Below, piece after piece: positions 32,015 to 39,604 of a stretch of DNA of 64,000 nucleotides. Positions within the stretch are counted from its first letter, which is position 1; each line of letters opens with the position of its first letter. The position numbers were made by a program, and so were the translations under genes. The stretch comes from Streptomyces netropsis (GTDB lineage: Bacteria; Actinomycetota; Actinomycetes; Streptomycetales; Streptomycetaceae): positions 248,001 through 312,000 of the forward strand of contig NZ_JACHJG010000002.1 in NCBI RefSeq assembly GCF_014203545.1, in the 5' to 3' direction. The notes below the pieces were generated by a model. It did not search any database and was not told where the DNA came from. It worked only from the letters and a program-made list of their open reading frames with translations.

Positions 32015-34222
32015 TCAGGGTCGTGGTATCTGGGCAGAAGCGGGGTGGTTCGGCGGGTCGTGGTGGATGTGGCCGCGGGTGAGGAAGTCTTGGAGCTCGC
32101 GGTGGCGGAACTGGTAGGCGATCCCGGCGGTGCGCGTCAGGCCCATGTCGCAGCACCAGTCGAGGAAACGGCCGAGGCGCCAGGGCAGTGGTTGGTTGGA
32201 CCACCAGGGGCGGGTGCAGAGGAGGAAAGCTGTGTAGCGGACACCTGCGGCGCCGAGGGCTGGGCCGGCGCCGGTCCTGAACAGGGGTCCGAACGCACGC
32301 CAGGGCCTGAACAGCGAGTCGAGCGCGCCCCGGTAGCCGCATCTGAACAGGCGGTTGTAGAGGATTGCGAGCGCACGCCCGCCGCCGAGACCGAACAGAA
32401 GCATGTAGATGAGTACTGCCCCGAGCGCGAGTACGGGGCCCAGGGCGAACCAATAGAAAGGGACGAACCCGAGCCCGACCACGAGGCCGGTCGCGAACCC
32501 GGTCACGAGGTCGTCCCGCACCATGCCGCGCGGCGACGCGTTCCCGTGTGACCTGCGAACTTCGGGTGTGTCCGAGAGCACGCCGGCCAGCCCGACTCCG
32601 ACCATCGCTCCACCGGCGAGCCCTACCACCAATCCGTATACGAGCCCGATCACCAGCCCGACCACATTCCCCATGTCGACCACGACTACGAGCACTCCCC
32701 AGAAGAGCCCACCCACAAGCCCGTTCACGAACTGGCGTCTTCCAGCAGGGATTCTGGCCGTTTCTCGTTCCAGCCGAGACGGTGTGGGCCAGGGAGGGAT
32801 TCCTATGAGAAGGCTGCCCACCACCATGAGTGTCACGTTCGTTGCGTACACGTCCCAGCTGTCGAGCAGGGCGGCAGGTAGGTCGGCGGTGGCCCACACC
32901 GCGATGGTCAGTAGGACGTGGACGGTGCGGGCGCGGCGGTGGCCGGTGAGCGGCCACAGTTCATGGAGGACGAGGTCGGTGCCTGATAGACGCCGTCCGG
33001 CCACTTCGCCGGCGCTGGTGGTGTTGGTGTGCAGGTAGCGGGCGAGGACTGTCAGCCAGGTGCGTACCTGCAGCCGGGTGTAGGGCGCTGTCGTGCCGCC
33101 TGTCGAGGAAGCGGTGAGGATGTACAGATTCAGCAGGTGGTCTCGGATCTGCTCGGGGGTCCGCAGGGTGGGCTCGAGGAGATCCACGGGATCACGGACC
33201 CAGCTACCGTCAGGGTGACGTTCGTCGTAGACGGCGAGGGCTACGGTCAGCCGCCAGGGTGTGGAGAGGCCCCGGGCCAGTGGACTGGCCAGGGCTGCGT
33301 GGAGTGCGTTCAGGACGGGTTCCCAGCGGGCCGGGTTGCGGGCGCGGGCGGTGACGAACGCCTCGGTCGCGGCCAGGCTGACGGGGGCGATGTCGATACG
33401 GGAGGCGTCCTGTGCCCACAGACCCGCATCTCCAAGAGCGACGTAGGGGGTGCTGCGACAGGTGAGGACAAGCTGGCCCTTGGAGATGCCGTGGAGGTAG
33501 GTGTTCATAGCCTCCAAAGCGGCTGCAGCGCGGGAGCCGTGCCCGGGAGTCTCACTGGCGTCCATTTCGTCGAGCCCGTCAAGCACAGGGAGGACCAGTC
33601 GGGCGGCGACGAGGGCGGCTGCTGCGGCGGGGCGTAGCCGGTAGGTACGGGCGAGATGCTCGGCGAGCCAGTCCTCGAGCTTATTCCGGCTGGGGTCGAA
33701 GGTGGATAACGACAGGCGTACAGGAACGGGACCGCCCGGCGCCCGGTCGGCGAGGAGGAGCAGCATGAGATGGAGGGCGAGTACGGTCTTGCCGGCTCCG
33801 GGCGCGCCGGTGATAACGAGGCGGCCGGGCCGAAGAGTGCGGTAGTAGGTGGCGGCTTCCTCCAACGTGCCGTGGGGTGCTGCGCCTGTGGCGTGGTGGG
33901 CGGGGGAGGGCAGGAAGGTGAACTCGACGTTGATGGTGCGGTCGCTGCCGCCGAGGAGTCTCTGGCGGGCTTCCTCCTCGCGTTTCCTGATGTCGACGGA
34001 GAGGCGGTCGGCGAGTCCGGCGGTGTCGGTGTCCTGCCAGGCCTGGGAGCGCGTCGCCTGGTGCAGGCCCACTATCGCCAGCATCAGGCTGGCCAGCCCG
34101 ACCGCCAACCCGCCCGGGTCCACCTCCCCGGTTCCCGCCCGAACAGCTATGGTGACCGCCACCGCCACGGCCACCACCGTCAGCGCCAACCATCTCCACC
34201 ACGTGTGACGTGCCGCCCCCAT
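32015..34222 (-). CDS. Membrane-associated NACHT-family NTPase
   Basis: The product is 735 aa. Two N-terminal transmembrane helices (~10-29 and ~37-54) precede a NACHT P-loop ATPase with Walker A GAPGAGKT (139-146) and Walker B LVLPVLDGLDEMD. A helical middle follows, then a C-terminal region (~455-630) with several Gly/Val-rich membrane helices. The tail AYQFRHRELQDFL is common in Streptomyces NACHT proteins. NACHT/STAND proteins act as sensors, and some bacterial members are anti-phage; others act in development. No effector domain such as a nuclease is visible, so a membrane-acting output is possible. The ATG at 34222 follows AGGA. Confidence 0.83.
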   Translation of the reverse strand: MGAARHTWWRWLALTVVAVAVAVTIAVRAGTGEVDPGGLAVGLASLMLAIVGLHQATRSQAWQDTDTAGLADRLSVDIRKREEEARQRLLGGSDRTINVEFTFLPSPAHHATGAAPHGTLEEAATYYRTLRPGRLVITGAPGAGKTVLALHLMLLLLADRAPGGPVPVRLSLSTFDPSRNKLEDWLAEHLARTYRLRPAAAAALVAARLVLPVLDGLDEMDASETPGHGSRAAAALEAMNTYLHGISKGQLVLTCRSTPYVALGDAGLWAQDASRIDIAPVSLAATEAFVTARARNPARWEPVLNALHAALASPLARGLSTPWRLTVALAVYDERHPDGSWVRDPVDLLEPTLRTPEQIRDHLLNLYILTASSTGGTTAPYTRLQVRTWLTVLARYLHTNTTSAGEVAGRRLSGTDLVLHELWPLTGHRRARTVHVLLTIAVWATADLPAALLDSWDVYATNVTLMVVGSLLIGIPPWPTPSRLERETARIPAGRRQFVNGLVGGLFWGVLVVVVDMGNVVGLVIGLVYGLVVGLAGGAMVGVGLAGVLSDTPEVRRSHGNASPRGMVRDDLVTGFATGLVVGLGFVPFYWFALGPVLALGAVLIYMLLFGLGGGRALAILYNRLFRCGYRGALDSLFRPWRAFGPLFRTGAGPALGAAGVRYTAFLLCTRPWWSNQPLPWRLGRFLDWCCDMGLTRTAGIAYQFRHRELQDFLTRGHIHHDPPNHPASAQIPRP

Positions 34223-34408
34223 GTACCCATCCTCACAATGGCTTCGTTGTGCTCAGGGGCACCTTTTACTGACTTTGCATCAGATTGTCCGGCTCAGCCG
34301 AATGCACGAGGTGAGCTTCCCGGCAGGCCACCGCGCACCCTCTCATCGCCTGAATCAGATCCCCGGGTTTCTCTCGTCCTCGTCCGGGGATTTCAGGGTT
34401 CGCCCTGG

Positions 34409-35308
34409 TCACCTGCTGCGTGAGCGGAATCGAAAAGCGGCGGCCACGGCAAGGGTGCCCAAGACGACAGCTCCCGTAGCCAGCGGGATCAGCCTCGTGA
34501 TGCCCTGGCTGCCAGTCGTAGCCAGGCTGCCGGAGGGGCGGCCCGGGCCTTCCGTGGTCGCCCCCGCCCTCGCACCTTCGCTTCGGTTCTGCGACCCAGT
34601 GGTGCCGGAGGTGGCCGTATCAGGCATCCTGGACGGGGTCGGGCCGGTCGTCGTTCTCGTCCCAGTGATGTCGAGCAATGCCACGACGTTGTTCTGCCCG
34701 GTGTCCAGCCTGCATGGCACGTTGAGTTTGACCGTCATGCCGCCACTCGCGGTGACGTGCATGATGAGGTCACCGACGGTGATTTTCGCCCTGCCCGGTT
34801 GGCTGAAGGTGAGCCTCGGCGCAACGCCGGTCATCTTGACCGAGAACGGTCCGGACCCCGGGACGTTGGTCCTGGCCACGTGGAACGGCACTCTGAGGTT
34901 GGTGTCGCCCTCCGGCGCTGTCACGCGGACCTTCGCTTCCACTGTGCCCTTGATGGTCTTGATGCCGGCCTTGTGCAGCCCCTCCGTGTCAGCCGCGTTC
35001 ACCGGCACCGCCGCACGGATGGCGAATTTCGGGGTGGGCTTGCCGACCGCGGCCGACTTCGGGACATCCGAGTCAACCTCCACCGTGCCCGGCCGGTCGG
35101 GGATCACCGGAAGTGAGCATACGTACCGCAGTTTGAGCGATACCGGGTCCGCGGCTGCGGGTCCGGCTCCGAAAATTCCCACGCTTGCGCCCGCAACCCC
35201 TACAGCCATCGTCAGCCCCAAGGCTCTTCGGGCCACTGGACCGCTCGGGACGGCACGGGATGACCTGTGCCGCTCACGCAGGCCCTGGATCGGCTTGTCA
35301 CTTGCCAT
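34409..35308 (-). CDS. Secreted DUF6801 protein with C-terminal LATTG membrane/sortase-like anchor
   Basis: The product is 299 aa. A signal peptide (~25-53, ending AAADP) precedes a DUF6801-like beta-sandwich (LKLRYVCSLPVIPDRPG). A Ser/Thr/Gly-rich spacer leads to LATTG at ~260, a hydrophobic helix and the basic tail RFRSRSR. LAxTG followed by a helix and basic tail is the class E sortase pattern used by Streptomyces chaplins, so wall anchoring is plausible. It is divergent from an AraC gene (289-bp region). The function of DUF6801 is unknown to me. Confidence 0.8.
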   Translation of the reverse strand: MASDKPIQGLRERHRSSRAVPSGPVARRALGLTMAVGVAGASVGIFGAGPAAADPVSLKLRYVCSLPVIPDRPGTVEVDSDVPKSAAVGKPTPKFAIRAAVPVNAADTEGLHKAGIKTIKGTVEAKVRVTAPEGDTNLRVPFHVARTNVPGSGPFSVKMTGVAPRLTFSQPGRAKITVGDLIMHVTASGGMTVKLNVPCRLDTGQNNVVALLDITGTRTTTGPTPSRMPDTATSGTTGSQNRSEGARAGATTEGPGRPSGSLATTGSQGITRLIPLATGAVVLGTLAVAAAFRFRSRSR

Positions 35309-35370
35309 CTTGATCCTCAGTCAGGTACTTGGGTTCTCTGGGCAAGGCCCATGGGTTCCTCCCCCCCCCG

Positions 35371-35398
35371 GGTGGGACGGTCGCGGGGCCGTCCCACC
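35371..35398. other. 10-bp hairpin in the DUF6801/AraC divergent region
   Basis: GGTGGGACGG (35371-35380) pairs with CCGTCCCACC (35389-35398) around an 8-nt loop, just after a run of ten C. It lies 63 nt upstream of the DUF6801 start and ~200 nt upstream of the AraC start. It may be a 5'-UTR structure or a terminator; no other feature was found in 35309-35597. Confidence 0.4.
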
Positions 35399-35597
35399 TC
35401 AGTCATGCGGGGACCGGGACCCGCCTTGCCCTGGCGCACAGCGGATCCTGTGACCGACCGTAGGGCTGGATCGCGCGCCGGGAATTGCGCTTGCGCGTAA
35501 GGAAGTTGTGACAGTGCGCAACTCTTGATGCCGTGGGCGCGAGAATACGACTCTGGACATGCGCACTACGAGAAGGCTGCGGTGAAGGGTGTCTTCG

Positions 35598-36581
35598 ATG
35601 GCCTCAGGAACCTACGTTGTAGATGTGTCGACAACCCGGGACGTGGCGTCGCGTGAGCGCACCGACTTCTGGAGCGAGCACGTGACGTCGTATCAAGTCC
35701 GGATGGGCTACAGGTACCCGCGCACCGACGATTTTCATGGGGGTACGATCCGCCAGCGCACTGACACCTATCAGCTCGTCATGTTCTGGTCGGACACGAT
35801 CAAATACACCCGGACCGCGGGCCAGGTGCGGCACGCCCCGGACGAGGACTACCGCTTGCTGCTACCGGTCGCCGGGGAGCTGGTGCTGCGGCAGGACGGC
35901 CAGGAGGTACGGCTGGCGCCGGATGCCGGGTGCCTTCTCACGCTCGCCGCACCGTTGGAGGTCCTGCAGAACGCCTCCATGCGGGCGCTCATCATGTCGA
36001 TCCCCGCTCAGGAGGTGAACGGGCGATTGAACCGGTCGTCACCGCTCATTGCAGGCCTCGACCTGACCTCCGGCCTGGGCCGGGTGGTGGGCGACATGCT
36101 GACCGGTCTGCATAAGGAGCGCGACACCCTCACCAGCGGCCAGTTCGACGCGGTGTCGGACCGGCTGGTCGAGCTGCTGTGCATGCTCGCCGCAGGCGAC
36201 GACCGCCCCACCGCCCCGGGCCATCTGAACGAGGTGGAGAGAGTGGTCCGCCGGTACATTCGCGAGCACGCGGCCGACCCCGACATGACCGGCGCCACCA
36301 TGGCGCAGGCGCTGGGCTGGTCGCTGCGCCAGGTGCAGCTGGCCCTGCGGCATGCCGGGACGACCCCCCGCGAGCTGATCCGCGAGGAGCGGCTGCGGTT
36401 GGTACGGGACCGGCTGCGGGCACCCGCGTACCGGCATATGACGATCACCGAGCTGGCGTACGCATCGGGATTCTCCTCCTCGAGCGCGCTCAGCACGGCA
36501 TTCCGGCAGCGCTTCGGGGTATGCCCCCGCGAGATGCGGCACGCGGGCCCCCAGTCCGTCGGCGATACACGCCGGAGTTGA
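35598..36581 (+). CDS. AraC-family transcriptional regulator
   Basis: The product is 327 aa. The N-terminal ~200 residues resemble the AraC-binding-domain-2 type (SERTDFWSEHVTSYQ-like start, TYQLVMFWSDTIKYTR). The C-terminal ~105 residues hold the double HTH: MAQALGWSLRQVQLALRHAG and ITELAYASGFSSSSALSTAF. The ATG at 35598 has AAGGG 8 nt upstream; the GTG at 35589 overlaps that site and is less likely. It is divergent from the DUF6801 gene and converges on the DJ-1 gene through a strong bidirectional hairpin. Confidence 0.92.
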   Translation: MASGTYVVDVSTTRDVASRERTDFWSEHVTSYQVRMGYRYPRTDDFHGGTIRQRTDTYQLVMFWSDTIKYTRTAGQVRHAPDEDYRLLLPVAGELVLRQDGQEVRLAPDAGCLLTLAAPLEVLQNASMRALIMSIPAQEVNGRLNRSSPLIAGLDLTSGLGRVVGDMLTGLHKERDTLTSGQFDAVSDRLVELLCMLAAGDDRPTAPGHLNEVERVVRRYIREHAADPDMTGATMAQALGWSLRQVQLALRHAGTTPRELIREERLRLVRDRLRAPAYRHMTITELAYASGFSSSSALSTAFRQRFGVCPREMRHAGPQSVGDTRRS

Positions 36582-36616
36582 TTGACAGCCGCCAGCCTTC
36601 TGGTCGAACCGGTCGC

Positions 36617-36666
36617 GGCGGCATGGGGCGCAACGGCACGGGTGTGCCGTTGCGCCCCATGCCGCC
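36617..36666. terminator. 23-bp perfect hairpin between convergent AraC and DJ-1 genes
   Basis: Positions 36617-36639 pair with 36644-36666 without mismatch around GGGT. It starts 35 nt after the AraC stop and lies 111 nt beyond the end of the opposing DJ-1 gene, so it can terminate both. Confidence 0.85.
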
Positions 36667-36777
36667 GTCACCCGATCAGTGGCCAGGCTGATAGAGCCCC
36701 GTGTTCACGCCGAGATCTTGCGGTAAGGGGCACGAGCCCCGGTTACGGGGAGCGGCGGGCCAGGAGAAGGGTCCGCG

Positions 36778-37464
36778 TCAGAACCCGGCCGGCACCGGGC
36801 CGGTGGCGCGCCAGACCGTGCCCCGGCGTTCGTGGGCGAAGAGCTTCTCGACGGCGTGCGCGACGCGGGGGCCCAGTTCGCGCTCCAGCAGGTACAGGCC
36901 GAGGTCCAGGCCGGAGGTGACGCCGGCGCCGGTCACCAGGTCGCCGTCGTCGACGACGCGGGCGTCGATCGCGACCACCCCGCCGGCGTCCAACAGGCCG
37001 ACGCCCATGTGGTGGGTGGTCGCGTGCCGGCCGTCGATCAGCCCGGCCATGGCGAGGAGCCCGGAGCCCCCGCAGACCGTCGCCACGGTCAGGCCCTCAC
37101 GGTCGAGGGCCTCCTTGAGCAGGGCCGGCAGGCCGGTCCGCAGCGCACGGCCGAGCAGGGCGGGAATCGAGTCCTCGCGTCCCGGGGCGTCAAGGGCGTC
37201 AGGGGCGTCAGGGGCAGAGAGGCCGTCGAGGCGGCCCGCCGCTCCCGGCACGAGGACCAGGTCCGCGCGCTGCGGATCGAGTGCGGCGACGGCCCGCAGC
37301 GACAACGGCCCCGCGCCGCCGGGCACCTCGCGCGCACCCTCGGCCGAGACCAGCTCGACCGTCAGCGCGCCCGGCGCGGCCAACCCGCCGGCGAACAGCA
37401 CCTCGTAGGGGGCGATGACGTCCAACGGGTCGAAGCCGTCGAACAGCACGATCTGACACAGCAT
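36778..37464 (-). CDS. DJ-1/PfpI family protein
   Basis: The product is 228 aa. CQIVLFDGFDPLDVIAPYE is the typical start of the isocyanide-hydratase-like or AraC-linked DJ-1 group. The nucleophile Cys is in TVATVCGGSGLLAMAGL, followed by ATTHHMG. A low-complexity insert rich in Asp/Ala/Pro (DAPDALDAPG) comes from short DNA repeats around 37190-37220. It is divergent from the SDR-SnoaL gene over a 165-bp region, suggesting shared regulation. The substrate is unknown. Confidence 0.85.
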   Translation of the reverse strand: MLCQIVLFDGFDPLDVIAPYEVLFAGGLAAPGALTVELVSAEGAREVPGGAGPLSLRAVAALDPQRADLVLVPGAAGRLDGLSAPDAPDALDAPGREDSIPALLGRALRTGLPALLKEALDREGLTVATVCGGSGLLAMAGLIDGRHATTHHMGVGLLDAGGVVAIDARVVDDGDLVTGAGVTSGLDLGLYLLERELGPRVAHAVEKLFAHERRGTVWRATGPVPAGF

Positions 37465-37629
37465 CGGGACGAGTCCCTTCCGTGGGGAGTTCTGTGGAGT
37501 AGCCCCGAAGGGGGCGTTGTCCGCCGACGCTAGTCACCGTCCGGGCGGCCCAGTAGTGGCTGGAATGCCATAACCCAACGGATTGCGGCCATTGCTCCGA
37601 AGGGTCTCCCACCAGCGAAGGAGAGTCAG

Positions 37630-38679
37630 ATGACCGGCAAGGTGTGGTTCATCACCACCAGCGCGCGCGGGCTGGGGCGGGAGATCGCCGAAGCGGCTCT
37701 GCGCGCCGGCGACCGCGTCGCCGCGACCGCCCGCGACGCGAGGCGTCTCGACGGACTCGTGCGGGCCTACGGCCGTGCCGTCCTGCCGATACCGCTCGAC
37801 GTGACCGACCCGGCCGCCGCACGCGAGGCCGTCGACGAGGCGGTGCGGGCCTTCGGGCGGATCGACGTCGTCGTGAACAACGCGGGCTGCGTGGACCCGG
37901 TATCCCTTCCGGCGGCCGTCGAGGACACCCGGCTCCTCGGGGTCGTCAACGTCACCGAGGCGGCCCTGCCCGTGCTGCGCCGTCAAGGGAAGGGGCACGT
38001 CCTCAACGTGTCCGTACCGGGCCGCTCCCCGTACCGCCTGTCCGACGTGGCCGTGAGGGGCTTCAGCGAGGTGCTCGCCGAGGAGGTCGCCCCGCTCGGG
38101 ATCAAGGTCACCGTGGTCGAACCCGGCGGCCCCGACTCCGGCTTCCGCCAGGAGGGTTCCCCCCGTGCGGCCGATGACCCGGCGAAGGTCGCGGACGCCG
38201 TCCGCCGCCTCGTGGAGCTGGACGACCCACCGGTGCGCACCCTGCTGGGATCCGACGCCCCGGCCCGCCCCGTCGCCGTCGTCAGACGGCACCTCGACGA
38301 AGTGGTCAACAACGGCTACCACGACCTCGTCGACGAACTGTGGGCGGAGGACCTCCATTGCCACGGCGGCAGCCTGGGGGACTTCCACGGCCGCGACGCG
38401 TGGAAGACGTTCCTGGGAGCGAACACGGACGCGCTCGCCGATCTGTGCCTGGACGTCAAGGACGTCGTCGCGAGCGGTGACAAGGTCGCGGTCCGGTTCG
38501 TCGCCCGTGTCACCCACTCCGGGCCGTTCATGGGCGTCCCGGCCACGGGCAGGAAGGCCGAATGGCTCGGCATCGGCATCTACACCGTCCGGGACGGCAG
38601 GATCATCGACGCGTGGTTCGGCGAGGACTGGCTCGGCATGCTGGTCCAACTCGGTGCCGTCACCCTGCCCACCGCCTGA
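37630..38679 (+). CDS. SDR-like domain with degenerate active site fused to a SnoaL-like domain
   Basis: The product is 349 aa with AAGGAGAG just upstream of the ATG. Residues 1-~225 are a classical short-chain dehydrogenase by fold, including NNAG (83-86). The dinucleotide motif reads TTSARGLG instead of TGxxxGxG, and the catalytic YxxxK is lost: Y135 is followed by D139. Segments usually present before and around the YxxxK helix appear deleted. Residues ~230-349 are a SnoaL-like cone domain (VARVTHSGPFMGVPATGRK, YTVRDGRIIDAWFGED). The SDR half is probably inactive, so the protein may act through the SnoaL part. It is divergent from the DJ-1 gene. Confidence 0.8.
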   Translation: MTGKVWFITTSARGLGREIAEAALRAGDRVAATARDARRLDGLVRAYGRAVLPIPLDVTDPAAAREAVDEAVRAFGRIDVVVNNAGCVDPVSLPAAVEDTRLLGVVNVTEAALPVLRRQGKGHVLNVSVPGRSPYRLSDVAVRGFSEVLAEEVAPLGIKVTVVEPGGPDSGFRQEGSPRAADDPAKVADAVRRLVELDDPPVRTLLGSDAPARPVAVVRRHLDEVVNNGYHDLVDELWAEDLHCHGGSLGDFHGRDAWKTFLGANTDALADLCLDVKDVVASGDKVAVRFVARVTHSGPFMGVPATGRKAEWLGIGIYTVRDGRIIDAWFGEDWLGMLVQLGAVTLPTA

Positions 38680-38704
38680 CGCCTGACGCCCACCGCCTGA
38701 CGCC
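38668..38704 (+). repeat. 16-bp direct repeat across the SDR-SnoaL stop codon
   Basis: CCCACCGCCTGACGCC at 38668-38683 recurs at 38689-38704, period 21 bp. The first copy contains the stop codon of the SDR-SnoaL gene. It is probably a slippage duplication. Confidence 0.6.
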
Positions 38705-38729
38705 CGACGAACCGACGTCGTCTGATCAC

Positions 38730-38762
38730 GGTCCGGTCCGGACCCCCGCGCCGGACCGGACC
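38730..38762. terminator. 12-bp hairpin between convergent genes
   Basis: GGTCCGGTCCGG (38730-38741) pairs with CCGGACCGGACC (38751-38762) around a 9-nt loop. It is placed between the ends of the SDR-SnoaL gene and the opposing secreted-protein gene (stop at 38766), so it can serve both. Confidence 0.75.
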
Positions 38763-38765
38763 GGG

Positions 38766-39425
38766 TCAGCGGCCCCGGGCGGCCTTCGGCGGCTCCGTGG
38801 CGAGTTCCGCGTGACGGACCGTGAAGCCGCCCTTGACCACCGGGGCGAAGGGGGCCGGAGCCATGCAGGTGCCCACGCGCCCCGGGACGGGGTTGCCCTT
38901 CTCGTCGGTGTCCAGGTTCCCCACCCCCCAGGAGAAGCCGAACCGGTCCCGGCCGCCCTTGCCGTCGTAGACGCTGAAGCCCCGCCGCTCACCGATGGTG
39001 TCGGCGAGCTCCGGGTCGTTGACCGTGGTGATGGTCGCGGTGACCGTCGCGGTGCGGTCGCCGGTCACGAGGCAGTCGACGGTCGCCACGGACTTCATGG
39101 TCTTGTTGTCCTTGGCCGACCAATGAGAGATCGTGACCGTGCCCTTGGCGTCGGTGGGCAGGCCGTTCTTCAGCGCCGGGACGCCGGGGTAGGGCCGCGA
39201 GTACGGCGCGGACGTCGCGTCGACGGTGAAGCGGATGTCGTCGTCGGGGACGAAACCGTAGAAGATCCGGCCCCCGCCGTGGACGCTCGCGGGCTCGACC
39301 GACCGTGCGTCGCTCTTCGTGGTCGCCGCCGAAGCCGGGACCCCGGTCGTCAAGGTGGCCAGCGCCGCCGTCGCGACGACGGCGGTGACGGCCTTGCGGA
39401 CGGTGGCGGTGGTGATGCCCCTCAT
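38766..39425 (-). CDS. Secreted protein of unknown function
   Basis: The product is 219 aa with a clear signal peptide: MRGITTATVRK, hydrophobic ~12-30, cleavage near ASAA. The mature part is rich in Thr/Asp and predicted beta, with two Cys (about 50 residues apart) that may form a disulfide. I do not recognise a family. The ATG at 39425 follows AAGGGAG. The upstream region is shared with the divergent histidine kinase and contains two copies of a 14-bp element, so the two-component pair may control it. Confidence 0.75.
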   Translation of the reverse strand: MRGITTATVRKAVTAVVATAALATLTTGVPASAATTKSDARSVEPASVHGGGRIFYGFVPDDDIRFTVDATSAPYSRPYPGVPALKNGLPTDAKGTVTISHWSAKDNKTMKSVATVDCLVTGDRTATVTATITTVNDPELADTIGERRGFSVYDGKGGRDRFGFSWGVGNLDTDEKGNPVPGRVGTCMAPAPFAPVVKGGFTVRHAELATEPPKAARGR

Positions 39426-39510
39426 GGCGAACTCCCTTGCTCCGCGGCCCCCGTGGCCGCGCTCCGGTTGATGGATCAAGCTTCGTCCACCGGCCGTGAC
39501 CGCGGCCATC

Positions 39511-39566
39511 TGCCGATCGGCGGATCCCCCGCACCCGCGGGCAGCGGGTCTGTGCCGATCGGCGGA
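39511..39566. promoter_or_regulatory. Two TGCCGATCGGCGGA elements 42 bp apart
   Basis: Identical 14-mers lie at 39511-39524 and 39553-39566, each containing the 10-bp palindrome GCCGATCGGC. The 42-bp spacing is about four helical turns, so two dimers would bind on the same DNA face. They lie between the divergent secreted-protein and histidine-kinase genes. Likely candidates to bind are the adjacent NarL-type regulator or another dimeric factor. Confidence 0.55.
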
Positions 39567-39590
39567 GAGCGCCGGTGCGGCGGCCGTCCG

Positions 39591-39604
39591 TAGAGTCCAC
39601 GGCA
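39591..39604 (+). promoter_or_regulatory. -10-like box TAGAGT of a leaderless histidine kinase transcript
   Basis: TAGAGT (39591-39596) lies 7 nt before the ATG at 39604, which has no ribosome-binding site. This spacing puts the transcript start at the A of the ATG and is the reason for choosing that start. Confidence 0.5.
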
